From Atriophallophorus winterbourni (taxonomy: Eukaryota; Platyhelminthes; Trematoda; Plagiorchiida; Microphallidae), in assembly GCA_013407085.1 (NCBI GenBank), contig JACCGJ010010187.1:1-64000 (forward strand): DNA of 64,000 bases, written 5' to 3'. Below are positions 33,000 through 44,709 of the stretch, one piece after another. The notes beneath the pieces were generated by a model. It saw only the letters and a list, made by a program, of their open reading frames with translations. It was not told where the DNA came from and ran no database searches. The position numbers and the translations under genes are program-made. Positions within the stretch are counted from its first letter, which is position 1; each line of letters starts with the position of its first letter.

Positions 33000-34870
33000 C
33001 TGTTTCTTTGAGTGTTGCAATTTATGTTAATTAAATAAAGTCATCGCGTTTGTTTAAGTATTACAAGTTTTGATGTTAACAATATTTTTGGCCATTGGAA
33101 TTACTGCGGCAGCTATTCATCTGCATAGTTGAGGATTAATTACTGTTTCGCTTTGTTCGGTTGCTACTTTAATGGTCAATTCCGCATTGCGCCTAGTCAG
33201 ATAAATTCCATCTATCCTCTTAAAATATCGCCAGATATACATGGTTCGCTCAATGTCTGTACACTTGGGATTACTTTGACTTTTCTATTCCTCTGCTGGA
33301 ATTAACCTGAAATCTATCTTGCGCAGTGAATGCTGCCATAAATCTTCTCATGTTTACTAATCCACGGTAGGCAAAACACGCACATGGTTTCGCTATATAA
33401 TGCGATTCGCCAGGTGACAGACTACACCTGTTTGTGTTAAATGCTTTTGTGAATTTGTCTATTAACCTCGAGAAAATCAATAGAGGTGTTATTGTTCACA
33501 CATTGAAAACTGCCATGTGCACCGGAAATTATACAAGACCATCAAAGTTTATATATTATTCATTGAATCAAACAGTCGTTTTCCAAACTATTTGTGGGTG
33601 AACTTCTAAATACAAAGCAGCACATTTTAAACCTTGATTGCTCCGTACAAAAGCTTCGGCATAGACTTTACGATTTATGTAGCGATAGCTCTTAAACACA
33701 ACAAATTGTAGAACATTAGTCATATCCTAGGAGAAAGTCAGTGATGGTTTAAGAGTGCTGTAATTGTTTGAGTTTGGTTGGGCGAATGGATGATTCGAAA
33801 ACCTTACAATACTAAAAGTTAATATTAAAGCATTTGCTGTGTTATTTTAACATTAGTCAAAAACTGAAATTTCGGAACATTTTTAAAAATGACTTTGTCC
33901 TTCATCTTCTCCTAGTTTTATGTTATTTATACATTTTTGAGCTTAACTTCTAAAGCTTGATGAAACATCCTATTCACCGATTTCCATATAAATCTTTATA
34001 TTGTCTTCTAAACATAGAGCGGAAGCGGCAATCCAAAGCTCGTTAATCTTTCGTTGAAAGCTTAAGTTATATTGGGCTGGGTTCCATAAATATACGTAGC
34101 AAATTATATTTATCTAGATATTATCAAGTTGATACATATCATCTTAACGGTAAAAGTAACCTGCTCTATCATGCTGGAAATAACGATTTCCATTATATTG
34201 TAATTCCAATTCCTGCATATAGCCTGCGGTGAACCTTAACCTGCCAAATTCTTTGAAGAATTGTGAAAGCAATTAAAATTGCATTATCCGTGACCGTCTA
34301 CCCTCTAAGACGACTAATAAATTGGAGAAACAAGAGAAGTACTTTCCAGGAAGTAGAAAATTGTCCCTTTCATTCCATGTGGTCGCGAAGTGGTCATTTT
34401 TACAGATTTAGTCATCACGTGTACCTCACTAAATTTAGGATCACTTTGCATTATTCCAATGCTCTTTCATTGAACTGATGTTTTTTTTTGAAATAATAAT
34501 AGGTCTATAAGGCAATAACATATACCATTTAATACTATGTTAAATTTACCGTGAATGATTCGTTTAAACTCAATGACTCGCTTGTATGCTATTTTTGAGA
34601 TTGGGTTTATTAAAACACAATTGTATAGAATAGTAACAACTTAATACCTTCTATTCAATGAATCAAACAAGCCCAATAATGAATCGGTGCTCCTCTGCTT
34701 ACGAATCAAAATTCAACTCATATAAATATTTGATCTATTATATTTGTATATTAATATGAAGCACTTACACTAATTATAGATTACAAACGTTTGGAGTAAG
34801 AAATTCTTTCAAGGTAGGCCACCTTTCTAGTTAAAAAAATTCGTGCATTAGAAGAAGAATGTTTTGAAGT
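33000..34870. other. intergenic or intronic, nothing firm
   Basis: One weak exon-like open stretch near 33300-33460 on the minus strand, discussed among rejected items; otherwise nothing. Confidence 0.35.
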
Positions 34871-34880
34871 AAACAAAGAT

Positions 34881-35440
34881 ATACTTGTATGCCGCTGTTA
34901 CATAGGGTTTGTACAACGAACCACGATGATCAGACACAGAATCAAAAAGTGATTCTTGGTCAAGCACACAAGGCGCTTATGGATGACCAAAGTAATGTGT
35001 TGCTCACATCACCATCCCTTACAAACCACTACCGGTTTCTGGCTGTTTGCCGTCGTCTGGTGGAGACAATAAGATCAGGTTCAATAAGCCTTGAAACAGT
35101 GGTAAAAGGTTCAACAAAGTTATACTTGTATGCCACTGTTACATAGGGTTCGTACAACGAACGTAGATGATCAGACACATAATCACAAAGTGATTCATTG
35201 TCAAGCACTCAAGGCGCTTATGGATGACCAAAGTAATGTGTTGCTCACATCCTCATCCCTTACAAACCCCTATCGGTTCCTGGCTGTTTGCCGACGTCAG
35301 GTGGAGACGGTTAGATCAGGTTCATTGAGCCTTGAAACAGTGGTAAAGTGGTCAACAAAGTCATACTTGTATGCCACTGTTACATAGGGTTCGTACAACG
35401 AACCACGATGATCATACACAAAATCACAAAGTGGTTCTTG
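34881..35440. repeat. tandem repeat, 241-bp unit, 2.3 copies, hammerhead-bearing
   Basis: The sequence atacttgtatgcc starts at 34881, 35122 and 35363, exactly 241 bp apart. Each full unit contains, on the minus strand, a hammerhead-type segment (near 35025-35065 and 35266-35306), a block shared with the tRNA-derived SINE at 12.2 kb, and gttcgtacaacgaac, a short palindromic run. Unit 1 core reads CAGACGA and unit 2 reads CTGACGT with GGAAC, so both ribozymes are mutated. Single partial units occur at 22.74-22.83, 48.41 and 54.04-54.17 kb. Confidence 0.85.
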
Positions 35441-35449
35441 AAGTACTTT

Positions 35450-36600
35450 GAAATAACGTATTTATTTATGATTCACTCGATCTCAGAGACATTGTTTAAA
35501 CACAATTTTCACTCATCTAATTTTCTAAAAAAATATCTTCGGATATTTGTCTAGCCTGAAAATGATTTTTTATCCAATCCTGGTGCACCAGACTTTTTGC
35601 TGTCTTAAAAATTAATATTTTCACAGTGATTTAAATGTTGTTTCTAGATGATACAAAACACAGTCAAATCATTAAGATTTCATTTATATTTTCCAGAAAC
35701 CATTCTATGTGCATCGTCAAATAAATTATTACTGGCGGTGAAATTTAGCCTAACAATAGCTTGACTTTGAAATAAGATAGCATAGTGTTGCGCAATGATG
35801 TGGATATCAGAGCTTTACTTTAACCTAAGCTTAATATGATGTATAGTCCGGAATCAGTTTCCAAAGAAAATAGTAACTGCGTTGCCTACTAACACTGCAT
35901 TTATGGACAAGTGCGAATAACATTAAACGGTTCGTTGGAAGTTGGATGGAAATGCATGAAAATATAGATTTTATGTTCAACCCCATGTTTTTAACCTCAG
36001 CCACACGTTTGTGTGCATATTTATTTTAGCACGTTTGTTGTGCAAGACTCATACAACAGTGGCTTCAAAGATTTGGCCTGGTAAGAAACGAAATTGGATA
36101 TAAGCCGGACGTACGAGTCATACCTGCCTATTTTAGCAGGAGTCATTTTTATTGCCGAGACCAAGCAATGGCTTCTGATTTGAACTAACATTTACGATCC
36201 TTATCATCAGTATTAACTGCTCGATTGTAGCTTAATTTGAATTGAATCATAAAGATTCTGAGTAATCGATCATTTACCGCCTATTATTAGCGAATGCTGC
36301 TTTGGTTTCCAAAAAGCTCATTGAACCGTTTCAGCTTGAGCAAATAATTGGTCATTAAAAATTTCAAATACTAAAACCGGTGCTAGATTACTAGATGAAT
36401 TCAGTGGTATTGAATCTAACTATATACTTGGTGGGTAGTTTCAAGAAAAACTTAATCGAAATTTCAAAGTTTTTCAAAGTCCACCTTTAGTAATCCTAAA
36501 TTATTCGGATGCTCAACGAAGATAATAACGTGATTCTTATGATGCCATATCGAAAGCATTAGTGAGCCATTAGAGATTGCCGATATTGAATTTTGATCAA
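35450..36600. other. intronic or intergenic, nothing recognised
   Basis: No motif-bearing ORF. Confidence 0.4.
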
Positions 36601-36606
36601 ACTCAC

Positions 36607-36887
36607 CTTTTCCCCATTGTTTCTTGGGACGTTTGTTCGGGACCAAGTTGCAGATTTATATGTCATCCCTTCATCCGGACGCATTTTTTCATATACACCT
36701 TCATCTTTAAGCTGCCAGCAAACAGCGTCAAATTTCGAGCTTTTCTCCGGATAGCGGAATGCAGCCATGTCCGTGCGATGTCCTCTTTCCATTAACGATT
36801 TGTGTTTACAGACCATATGCGAGGGTGAAGCATAGAATCGTCGCATTGTGTTTAATGGCATCGCAGCCTGGTGTATTTCGATCGTAT
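36607..36887 (-). CDS. candidate internal exon, possibly cadherin cytoplasmic tail
   Basis: Minus strand: acceptor ccttctttgtag|ATACG at 36888, donor GAAAAG|GTGAGT at 36606, and 281 open bases between. Product: IEIHQAAMPLNTMRRFYASP, then PSHMVCKHKSLMERGHRTD, FRYPEKSSKFDAVCWQL and DEGMTYKSATWSRTNV, a basic, non-repetitive, soluble-looking sequence. It starts one base into a codon, exactly the phase left if the cadherin exon is cut at its GTAAGT (57233), and ends at a codon boundary. No repeat family matches it. The splice sites and unbroken frame make it a convincing exon; assignment to the cadherin gene is an inference from strand, phase and absence of another minus-strand gene between. Confidence 0.55.
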
Positions 36888-36899
36888 CTACAAAGAAGG

Positions 36900-39595
36900 A
36901 TTCAAAAATCTGGATGAGATTGTTAAGCAATTAAAATATTCACATTTAAAGAATTAAAAAAAGTTCTATTAGGTTCACTATGATTTTTATGATAAGTATA
37001 TTTGATTGATATTTCACTGAGGATAACATTCGCTTAACTCTTCTCATGGATCAACTGAATTGTGCATTTGTTGCTGTAAATTTGGTTGAAGTGAAACGTT
37101 AAACATACTGTTGAATAGCTAATGTTGTAACCGAATAGAACGTTATCATGGCATACAACGGGAAGTTAGCGAAATATGTATGATAGGCATAAATATTTAG
37201 CTTATTATTATAGTTTATTCACATCAAACCCAGTGCAACCGTAGAGTGGCTATTGAGAAAAGTCAGAAAAACAAACCAATTAGTCTAACAACCTGTCAGT
37301 TGTTTGAAACCGTATTGCCTGTACGACTTGGTGTCAGTGAAAGTAGGACTAATCAGTAGGCTCATCGGCCTCATAGAAACAATTATTTTTAGCAAAAGAA
37401 CCAAAATTGAATTAGATTTATTATACGAATCAATAACATCAACTTAGATATTCATTTTTAAAAAGTAACCTAGAAATTTATCAACAGTTTACTAATAGGG
37501 ATATGTGTTAGTTTCAGTGTTTTTGACAGGAAGGACGACGATATCTGCCTTAATCAATCGCAGAACTCAAGTGGTATATTTTAAACTAATTTTCGACAAG
37601 TCGATTTTTCCACTGATTATAATTCTTCAACTCTTATTGAACAAGTCAAAATTTAACTTGTGGCGCGTTAGCTACGACAGACCGAAGTCTCATAACCATT
37701 AAAATAGTTTACCAGGAAATAAATTTGGTATTGTTTTAATTCCGTGCAATAACTATTTAACCGTTCGTGACGGAAACAAAGTCTATCAACTGAACACATC
37801 CGTTTCCAGTTGGCAATCTATTTACTAAACTTTTGTTCAAATATTTTGCCTGCATTTTATATAAAAGTTAGTCATTAGACCTATTGACTTTGTTTCAGCC
37901 TCGAATTGTCGAGACCAATACTGCAAAGTCCATGTCCTAACAATATGATCGGTGATCAGCAAATGTATTTCATTCAGACGAGTACGAACTGAAAACCGTT
38001 AAACTTGAAGCTAAAATCCATAGTTGCATGTAGTCAAGGTGATTTTAAAAATGCTAATCATGATTATACATTAAGCAGAAACCTGAAATTCGGTGGAAAC
38101 GTTTGAGAAAAATTGATTTTCCGCACTAAATGTTGTCCGTTCGCTTTGAGTTCTGGCAAATCAATCGGTTTTCGACTTAGGGTAACCAGGACAGCTCAAC
38201 TTGAAGTTAAAGTATATGGTTAGAGACCTATTTGTGTCTGCAAGTATTCGTATTGAATTCCGAGCTTTAATAAAGAAGCCTGTCGTCAGCTATAATCGAA
38301 ATTGCCATCTGGGTCAAAGTACTGGCAAATGTTGCGCAACACAAATGCACTTCTTTGAGGCTGTGCATCATACATATCAAGACGTTCACACGACTCACAC
38401 TAGGTTTGCGAAAAAAATGGCTGTTCCGATTTGGTTAGTGCTGGCACACACTACACTTTTACTTTACAATCACTTTCGGGCTCATCAGGGGAGAGTAAGC
38501 TGTTTCCTGTTATAAAAGTACAGGCAAACTTAATACAGACAAGGCCGTTCGTTTGGTTTGTGCAGAATTTGCAATCAAAACTTTTGCCCCTCGATTTAGG
38601 CGCGCACACTGAGGCGCCACCTTAAAATAAAGAGATGAAATTTGTTTAACTTTAGGGTTTGCGTGTGGCACATTTCAGCAGTCAGCGGTGAACATAGATT
38701 ATTCTGACAGCATAAACACAAGTACAATAAGAGCGAGTGGTACAAAATGCAGTTTATGGAACCCATGTGGCGGCAAGTCGTAGATAAAGTGATTTCGTAC
38801 CGGTAGTGTGGTCGTCGCGAAAATTCGAAAAGACTATCGAAAATACAGATCAGATAGGTATGCAAAATGTATTGTAGCTCGCCACAACACAATATCAATG
38901 CAGCACAAATATCCATGCATATTGTGCGAAATTATAGGTAAAATAGCTTTTGATAAAAATATTGATCATTATTTTTTTAATTATCTTCGCAAAATGTAAA
39001 CACAAGCGCAATCAGATTGCAAATGTAGAAATGGGATAAGCGTATCACTGCAGTTTTGTGTATTTTATTTAAGTGGATATTCAAAACTTGTTCTAAATGA
39101 GAAACAATGATTGCTGAGCTATTGATCGGTTGAAACATGTGAATATTTCTCGATGCCTTGAAAAAACGCTGATGTCCTCATGTGCCTTGTCCGTAAAGCC
39201 AAGTGATGACATGAAATAAGTTATTAGAAAATAATACTCGCACTCTTTAGTTTATTGCAAAGAAGTAGATGCGAATCTTACAGTACGTAAAACTGAACGA
39301 AACCTCTGTTTCAGTATATCGGTGAAGACACAAAAAAATCAACAAGATAAAGCAATTTCACTTGATATTCGTTTTTCGAATGCTTGAGTCTATTCAAATC
39401 CAATTTTCTTATTTTTTTAACGTATGTATGATAACACTTTAATGTGAAAAATATATCCTTTGTTTTAATTAAGTGTTTTGTTCACAATAATGGATAACTT
39501 ACAACATTGCGTATAATTTACCTAGCTTGTTGAATACTAAAGCCAAAATTTTCGACAAAATATATTGTTACGTGTTTTAGTGTTGAGAAAATACT
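36900..39595. other. intronic or intergenic, nothing firm
   Basis: About 38410-38510 contains, on the minus strand, CTGATGAGCCCGAAAGTG, a hammerhead-like string that lacks the second half of the core. No gene seen. Confidence 0.35.
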
Positions 39596-39599
39596 CGAG

Positions 39600-39720
39600 C
39601 GTACTATTGCTTATATATATATATATATTGCTTATATATTCCATATACCTTGTCATCCTATGGTTATTGTTAAGCTTACTGCTTTTTCTACCATAAAATG
39701 TTCTGAGTTCTGAGTTGAAT
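39600..39720 (+). mobile_element. CR1-like LINE 3' tip
   Basis: An (AT)n run, then cctatggttattgttaagct and ctgctttttctaccataaaa, the tail shared with the CR1 ends at 14.1 and 15.2 kb, finishing with two copies of gttctga. No coding part remains. Confidence 0.6.
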
Positions 39721-40059
39721 TATTAAATGGTACAGATATTTTGAATTATGAATTTTCATCAAACATTTCGCTAATGAAAGGTTTACATGTGAATGGTATA
39801 AATATATTTTCAATTAAGTTCATATCAACAATGTGTCTCATCTCCAGAGTGCTTTATATTCATTCTCAATTACGGGCTTTTATAAAAAAATCATGGAGAG
39901 AGTTAATGGAACAATATTAAATAGCCTATGTTATTTTATGATCAAAGAGTTCAAAGCTTTTCCATCGCTTGCAGTTCAAAAGCATTTGATATTTTAAAAT
40001 AAACACAAAATATTCCCTCGCAATTCAACGATTTACATTCTGATTAAATTAGAATTAAG

Positions 40060-40150
40060 TTCTTCATCTCACTGTCCCCACCGGATAAGTGCAAACACCA
40101 CGAAACCGGTCGGGGTTTGTGCGTGATAAAAATGCATGCAAATGCGCAGA
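40060..40150 (+). repeat. decayed hammerhead-type repeat
   Basis: CGGATAAG replaces CTGATGAG; the GCAAACACC hairpin, CGAAACCGGTC and the outer aaaatgcatgcaaatg flank match the 29.6-kb copy. Core mutations should abolish cleavage. Confidence 0.55.
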
Positions 40151-40154
40151 ATGC

Positions 40155-43020
40155 TAAGACTCTCTATTTCTTTCAACTTGATGAACGAATGCATGTAAGA
40201 CTAAAAATAAGCATACGTATCAGAAAACAACGATACAGCATAAATTTGAGTAAAACCTGTTGTGTGGTGAATCTTTCACATTAAGCCTACAAGTTTAGAA
40301 CGCGAAATGGTGCCGTCACCTCGATCTGTGATTAATTACAAGTGTTATTTCAGCATATTCTTTTCCATTACTTGGAAATTGCATTGTAATTACTGTGATT
40401 TATTAGTTTATTATTATGTAAATTTACTTTCTAGCATGTATTCGACAAATGGCATCGAAAAATCACAGAATTACATCAATAGCTCATTCGCAATGTAATT
40501 TATGAATTAATGATTATAATATTAATGTTTGCCGAGATAAGGGTTGCTAACAGATGCATCTTTAGAGAATTTGTGTACAATGTTTTGAGTCATTATTACC
40601 TATCATAACCAGCTAAAATGTTGATGCTAACAACGGTTGAAAAAATAACTGGGATAGATTTACACACGATCCAGATAGTAACGCATATAACCTGAAACAG
40701 TTTGTGCTGAAAACTGATATGATCAATGAACCAAGGGGATTTAGATAATTCCAGCATTATTATCTATGCAAATTTGCGTAGTCGTGATTTATTTAACGTG
40801 CATACGTAATGTACATGTATAAACTTTATACTTTCGTGTTAACTTATTGATTTTTTTGTTTCATTTTCGGCTGCTCTGAAAGTTTTTTCCATCTCTGCTA
40901 TTGTAGTCATATAACCAGACACACAAGAAATTGTGACAACCACACTTTGTCAAATTTTCTCCATGGACGGCGACATCTTTACCTAACAAGCAATGTCTCC
41001 CTTACGGTGTCCGACAAGTCTGCTATCACAGACACAGAGTTTTAATAAACGATACAGTTGCGTGATTTCTCGACACTACGGGCTTAGACAAGTGGAATTG
41101 ACAAGACCAAGCGTGTTTTATACGGTTTGATCAATGAACAGCAGTCCAAACCAACTGTTCAACGGACGCAAAGATCTGAAGATTGTTGTTGCAAACAGAA
41201 AGAAATAAAGCAGATAAATACAATTTTTTCGAAAAGAGATTTGAAAAGAGATAGAGTGAATGGTTGATCAATCAATAGTTAGATGAATCATGCGATCAAC
41301 TATCTGTATCAGTGTCTAATACCAGTGAGTATAATTGAAGATATTTGAGAAAAAAAACATTTGTAAGTTGTTTTCATTTGAATACTCTTAATTTCTGTTG
41401 AAAAATATACTTTGAACAAGTCATAGCCACATTGATTAATTTACTCAACAAAGTTCGCTTAAATTTAACACTTCTCAAAAGTTCAAAGGAGGTTCAAGTC
41501 ACGTATTTCACGGTAGTCAAGTTTACTGGATGCGTCACAACATACACTGCATTATGTCAGCTTTTCATTAAACAACAACACAATATAGTTATTGAATAAT
41601 ATGAGATGAATTAGCATATTAACGAACGCCTTAGTTGAAGTTCATTAGAAGTTTTGTTTGCCTATCATTGATTATCTCCCTTCAAACGGAGAAATAAATC
41701 GAATAAACGAAACTGAAGCTGAAAATTTTCCAGAAAAATTCAAGAGATTAACAGTCAATTTTTCAGGTCGTACGAAAATTGTGTTTAGTAGACGGCGAAA
41801 TGTGATTAACGTACAGCACGAAAGCACTCAAACGCTGTTTGTATCATGATGCGATGTAGACTGCCAGAATTCAGACGGATGATGTTTATCGATATATAAT
41901 CACTCGTCTAACTGTTACCCTAACAACCGTTCTCTATGAGCTAGAAGGTTGGATACTATTTTTATTGACCAGCCCAGCGAATATCAACTATTCCGGTATA
42001 CTGCAAGTAAGATTCGTATTACATTAAATTATAACAATGATAATTCTGGAATGTTATAAAGATGCAAATAGCATGTGTACTGAAATTTTGTGTAACATAG
42101 TATATGATTACAGAATGTTGACATATGTGATATCGTTCTTCTTAACTATCAATTTCAAGCGATAATTTAGGATTCACAGCAGGCCTTGGGCGTACACGTT
42201 TTCATGTACCGAGGATAGATGTGAAAAGTGATCCGGATGGCGTATTTATAAACTAATTCATCGATATGGCTTAAACTCTCCAACAGACCTTTCCATTTGT
42301 ATTAACGACACATTAAATAATGTTTGCCTTGGCGGAAGCCATCTTCGAAGTAAAGTCATCGTGTTTAATGGCATGAAATATGAAACACTTCGTATTAATT
42401 GGAATAAATTTTCGATCGTTACACGTTTGACAACGAAGCTTTGTTAGTCTAACTTGATAGTCCTAACAGGAAACATGACTAATTAGCACATCACCCACCT
42501 CTCTGATACACCTAAACGCTGAGCGGCCTATATTAATCCCAGGTGATGTCAAGTCACATAGCCAACATAAAGATCAGTTAGCCGATTTGTTTAACACGGT
42601 CGTATTAGCGGCAATCTCATACAGATGAAAGCGGCCAGCCTAACACACGTGAACTTGCAATACTAAGAGTTATAATATTGAATGAATTTTCTAAAAAAAC
42701 AGATTTAATATCCATTTTAAGATCAAGTTGCATTCCCACCGTAGCCTAAGGCCAGAATATATCGATCCCCACTCCATCCACTTTACTGACTGCAGGCCCA
42801 CATACCACGATGATTTAGAGTCAATCGCCAGCTACGCGTTCACGGTACGGTTTCATACTCAGTCTTAGTACACGGTTCTACGTTTTCTAAATCGAAACTG
42901 AGGGAGACTTGTGAATTATGAAATGACTCTACTCTCTTTTCAAGGTTGCATTTATGAGTTGCTTTTTGTGTTTATGGATTACGGAAGAATATTGTCAAAA
43001 ATTCCCTCAAGAAAATTATT
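40155..43020. other. intronic or intergenic, nothing recognised
   Basis: Only short ORFs without family motifs. Confidence 0.35.
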
Positions 43021-43024
43021 AATT

Positions 43025-43370
43025 GTGATTCTGCAGATGTGAATCGGAAAGCTTTTGGCATTGTCCCTGCGAGTTGGGAAGAACTTGATCTTGACCGCTT
43101 ACATTAGAGGCATTGTGTAAACGTCGTCTGCAAGCTGGGGAGGAGCAGATACAGCTCTTGGCGGCTGAACGCAGATCACGCAGTCGGCGAGCAACTGACG
43201 CCCTAAAAACCGAGTTCTGCATATCGTTGCAAGCGCTGCGGGAGAGATTGTTCCTCCCGAATCGGACTGTTTAGTCATTCAAAAAGCTGTAAAACATGAA
43301 AATTCATGCGATTGTGATGCACATCCATGGCCGACATCGACCGAAGGAGGCTAACAACAGCGGAAATTCA
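43025..43370 (+). mobile_element. 3' fragment of the 44.7-kb LINE family
   Basis: Collinear with about 47365-47690 of the intact copy: PASWEELDLDR-like text, then CKRCGRDCSSRIGLFSHSKS to TGA, then the conserved 3' end gccgacatcgaccgaaggagg. Here the zinc finger keeps its His (LFSHSKSC). Confidence 0.85.
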
Positions 43371-43374
43371 TTTG

Positions 43375-44700
43375 TCTTAAACTGTTTTGCGTAAAACGTA
43401 TTGAACCGTCATTTAATCAAACCCACTTAAGTCGAGTACAAAGCAGCACGAGAAAAATTCGTATAATTAATAATTCTCAATTTACAATGCATCTATGGAA
43501 CGTTGAACCGCAGTCCTTTTCGCAATCACGAACCGATAGATCAATATAATTTATACGGCGAACTTATTCGAACAGTGACTGTTTTAATGATTGTATCTAT
43601 CGCCGGTGATACGCCATTACCCATGGTATAAAAAATTATCTGAGCAATTTTCTCTGATTTCTCCTCTGGAAATGTCAACCTAATTAATGGACATATTCGG
43701 ATGAATACTTAAGCTTAAATTATAAACCCTCATTCTGTGGAAATTCATTCCTAATAGATTTTGAATTTCGCAAAGCCAATGTAGGGTTCTGATTACCTCT
43801 GAAACTGAAATAGAATGGTTCATTTGTCATTTCAAGCGCCTTGAGTGCGTGACCTTGCATTATTTGAATTACGAAGTATATTGCTCTCCTTATGCTAAAG
43901 TGAAATTATATAGGTCCATCTAAACGAAGCAAAAAATATTTTTTTTCTCAGAAGCCCAGTTTAATTATTTCTTTTTTTCATGAAATTTAAATAAAAATAT
44001 CACAATGGTTTCCTGTGAAATGATTTCCATTTATTGGAGCAACTTACACGCCACAACAGTGAAAAGAGTTTCACCATCAAAACTGTGAATTTTGCGGCTT
44101 ATTTATAAGCTGCTTCTGATTTTATGTTGTCTGGTCTTCAGTGGCGGATCGCATCGATCATTATCTTTGTCATCGGGTAGTCACTCTGGTAACTTTTTGT
44201 TTTAATGTTTATGGGTTATCGTAAGGAGTGAACTTCCAAATCAAAATGTCAGTGATTAAAAGTTTTGATTATTATCAAACTTGCTCTCGTACCTATTACC
44301 GTAAATAAACGTAGTACAAGTTTCTTTTTCACAAAAGATGAACTTTGCGTGAAAAAATTAAATATTTAACACGAATAATCTGTTTACTACTGAATTTACA
44401 ACGAAATTGGAAAAGGTTTGAAGGTCGCCATTCCATTAACTAATATTTTCAAATAAAGATGACTTAAAATCGATTTTATTAAAAATTACATTTGTTGCGA
44501 TATAAAGTTTTCTCACAAGTAAACTAATAGTGCACAAGCGCACGATCAATGCAATTGATATTCGAGGCAAACATATTTTATACGATTAGGTATCACACTC
44601 TGAACGAGTGATAAACAATCGATATTTTTCAGTCTATAAGCCGGTGGTGTTGAATAATTAATATTTAGACCTTCTATCGAAATGTGAATCACGATAAGAT
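43375..44700. other. AT-rich, nothing recognised
   Basis: No motif-bearing ORF; the 5' end of the following LINE has no recognisable UTR here. Confidence 0.4.
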
Positions 44701-44709
44701 ATCGATCCC

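Noticed and set aside
33307..33460. Minus-strand exon ending TTTCAG|GTTAAT
   Set aside because: The frame is open but the acceptors are weak and ambiguous, and the product matches nothing; could be chance.
38470..38505. CTGATGAGCCCGAAAGTG on the minus strand as a hammerhead
   Set aside because: The GAAA would belong to a tetraloop of stem II and no second GAAA or cleavage triplet follows.
42480..42900. Possible CR1 linker fragment (SHSQHKDQLADLFN)
   Set aside because: Too short and diverged, with stops in all frames, to support.
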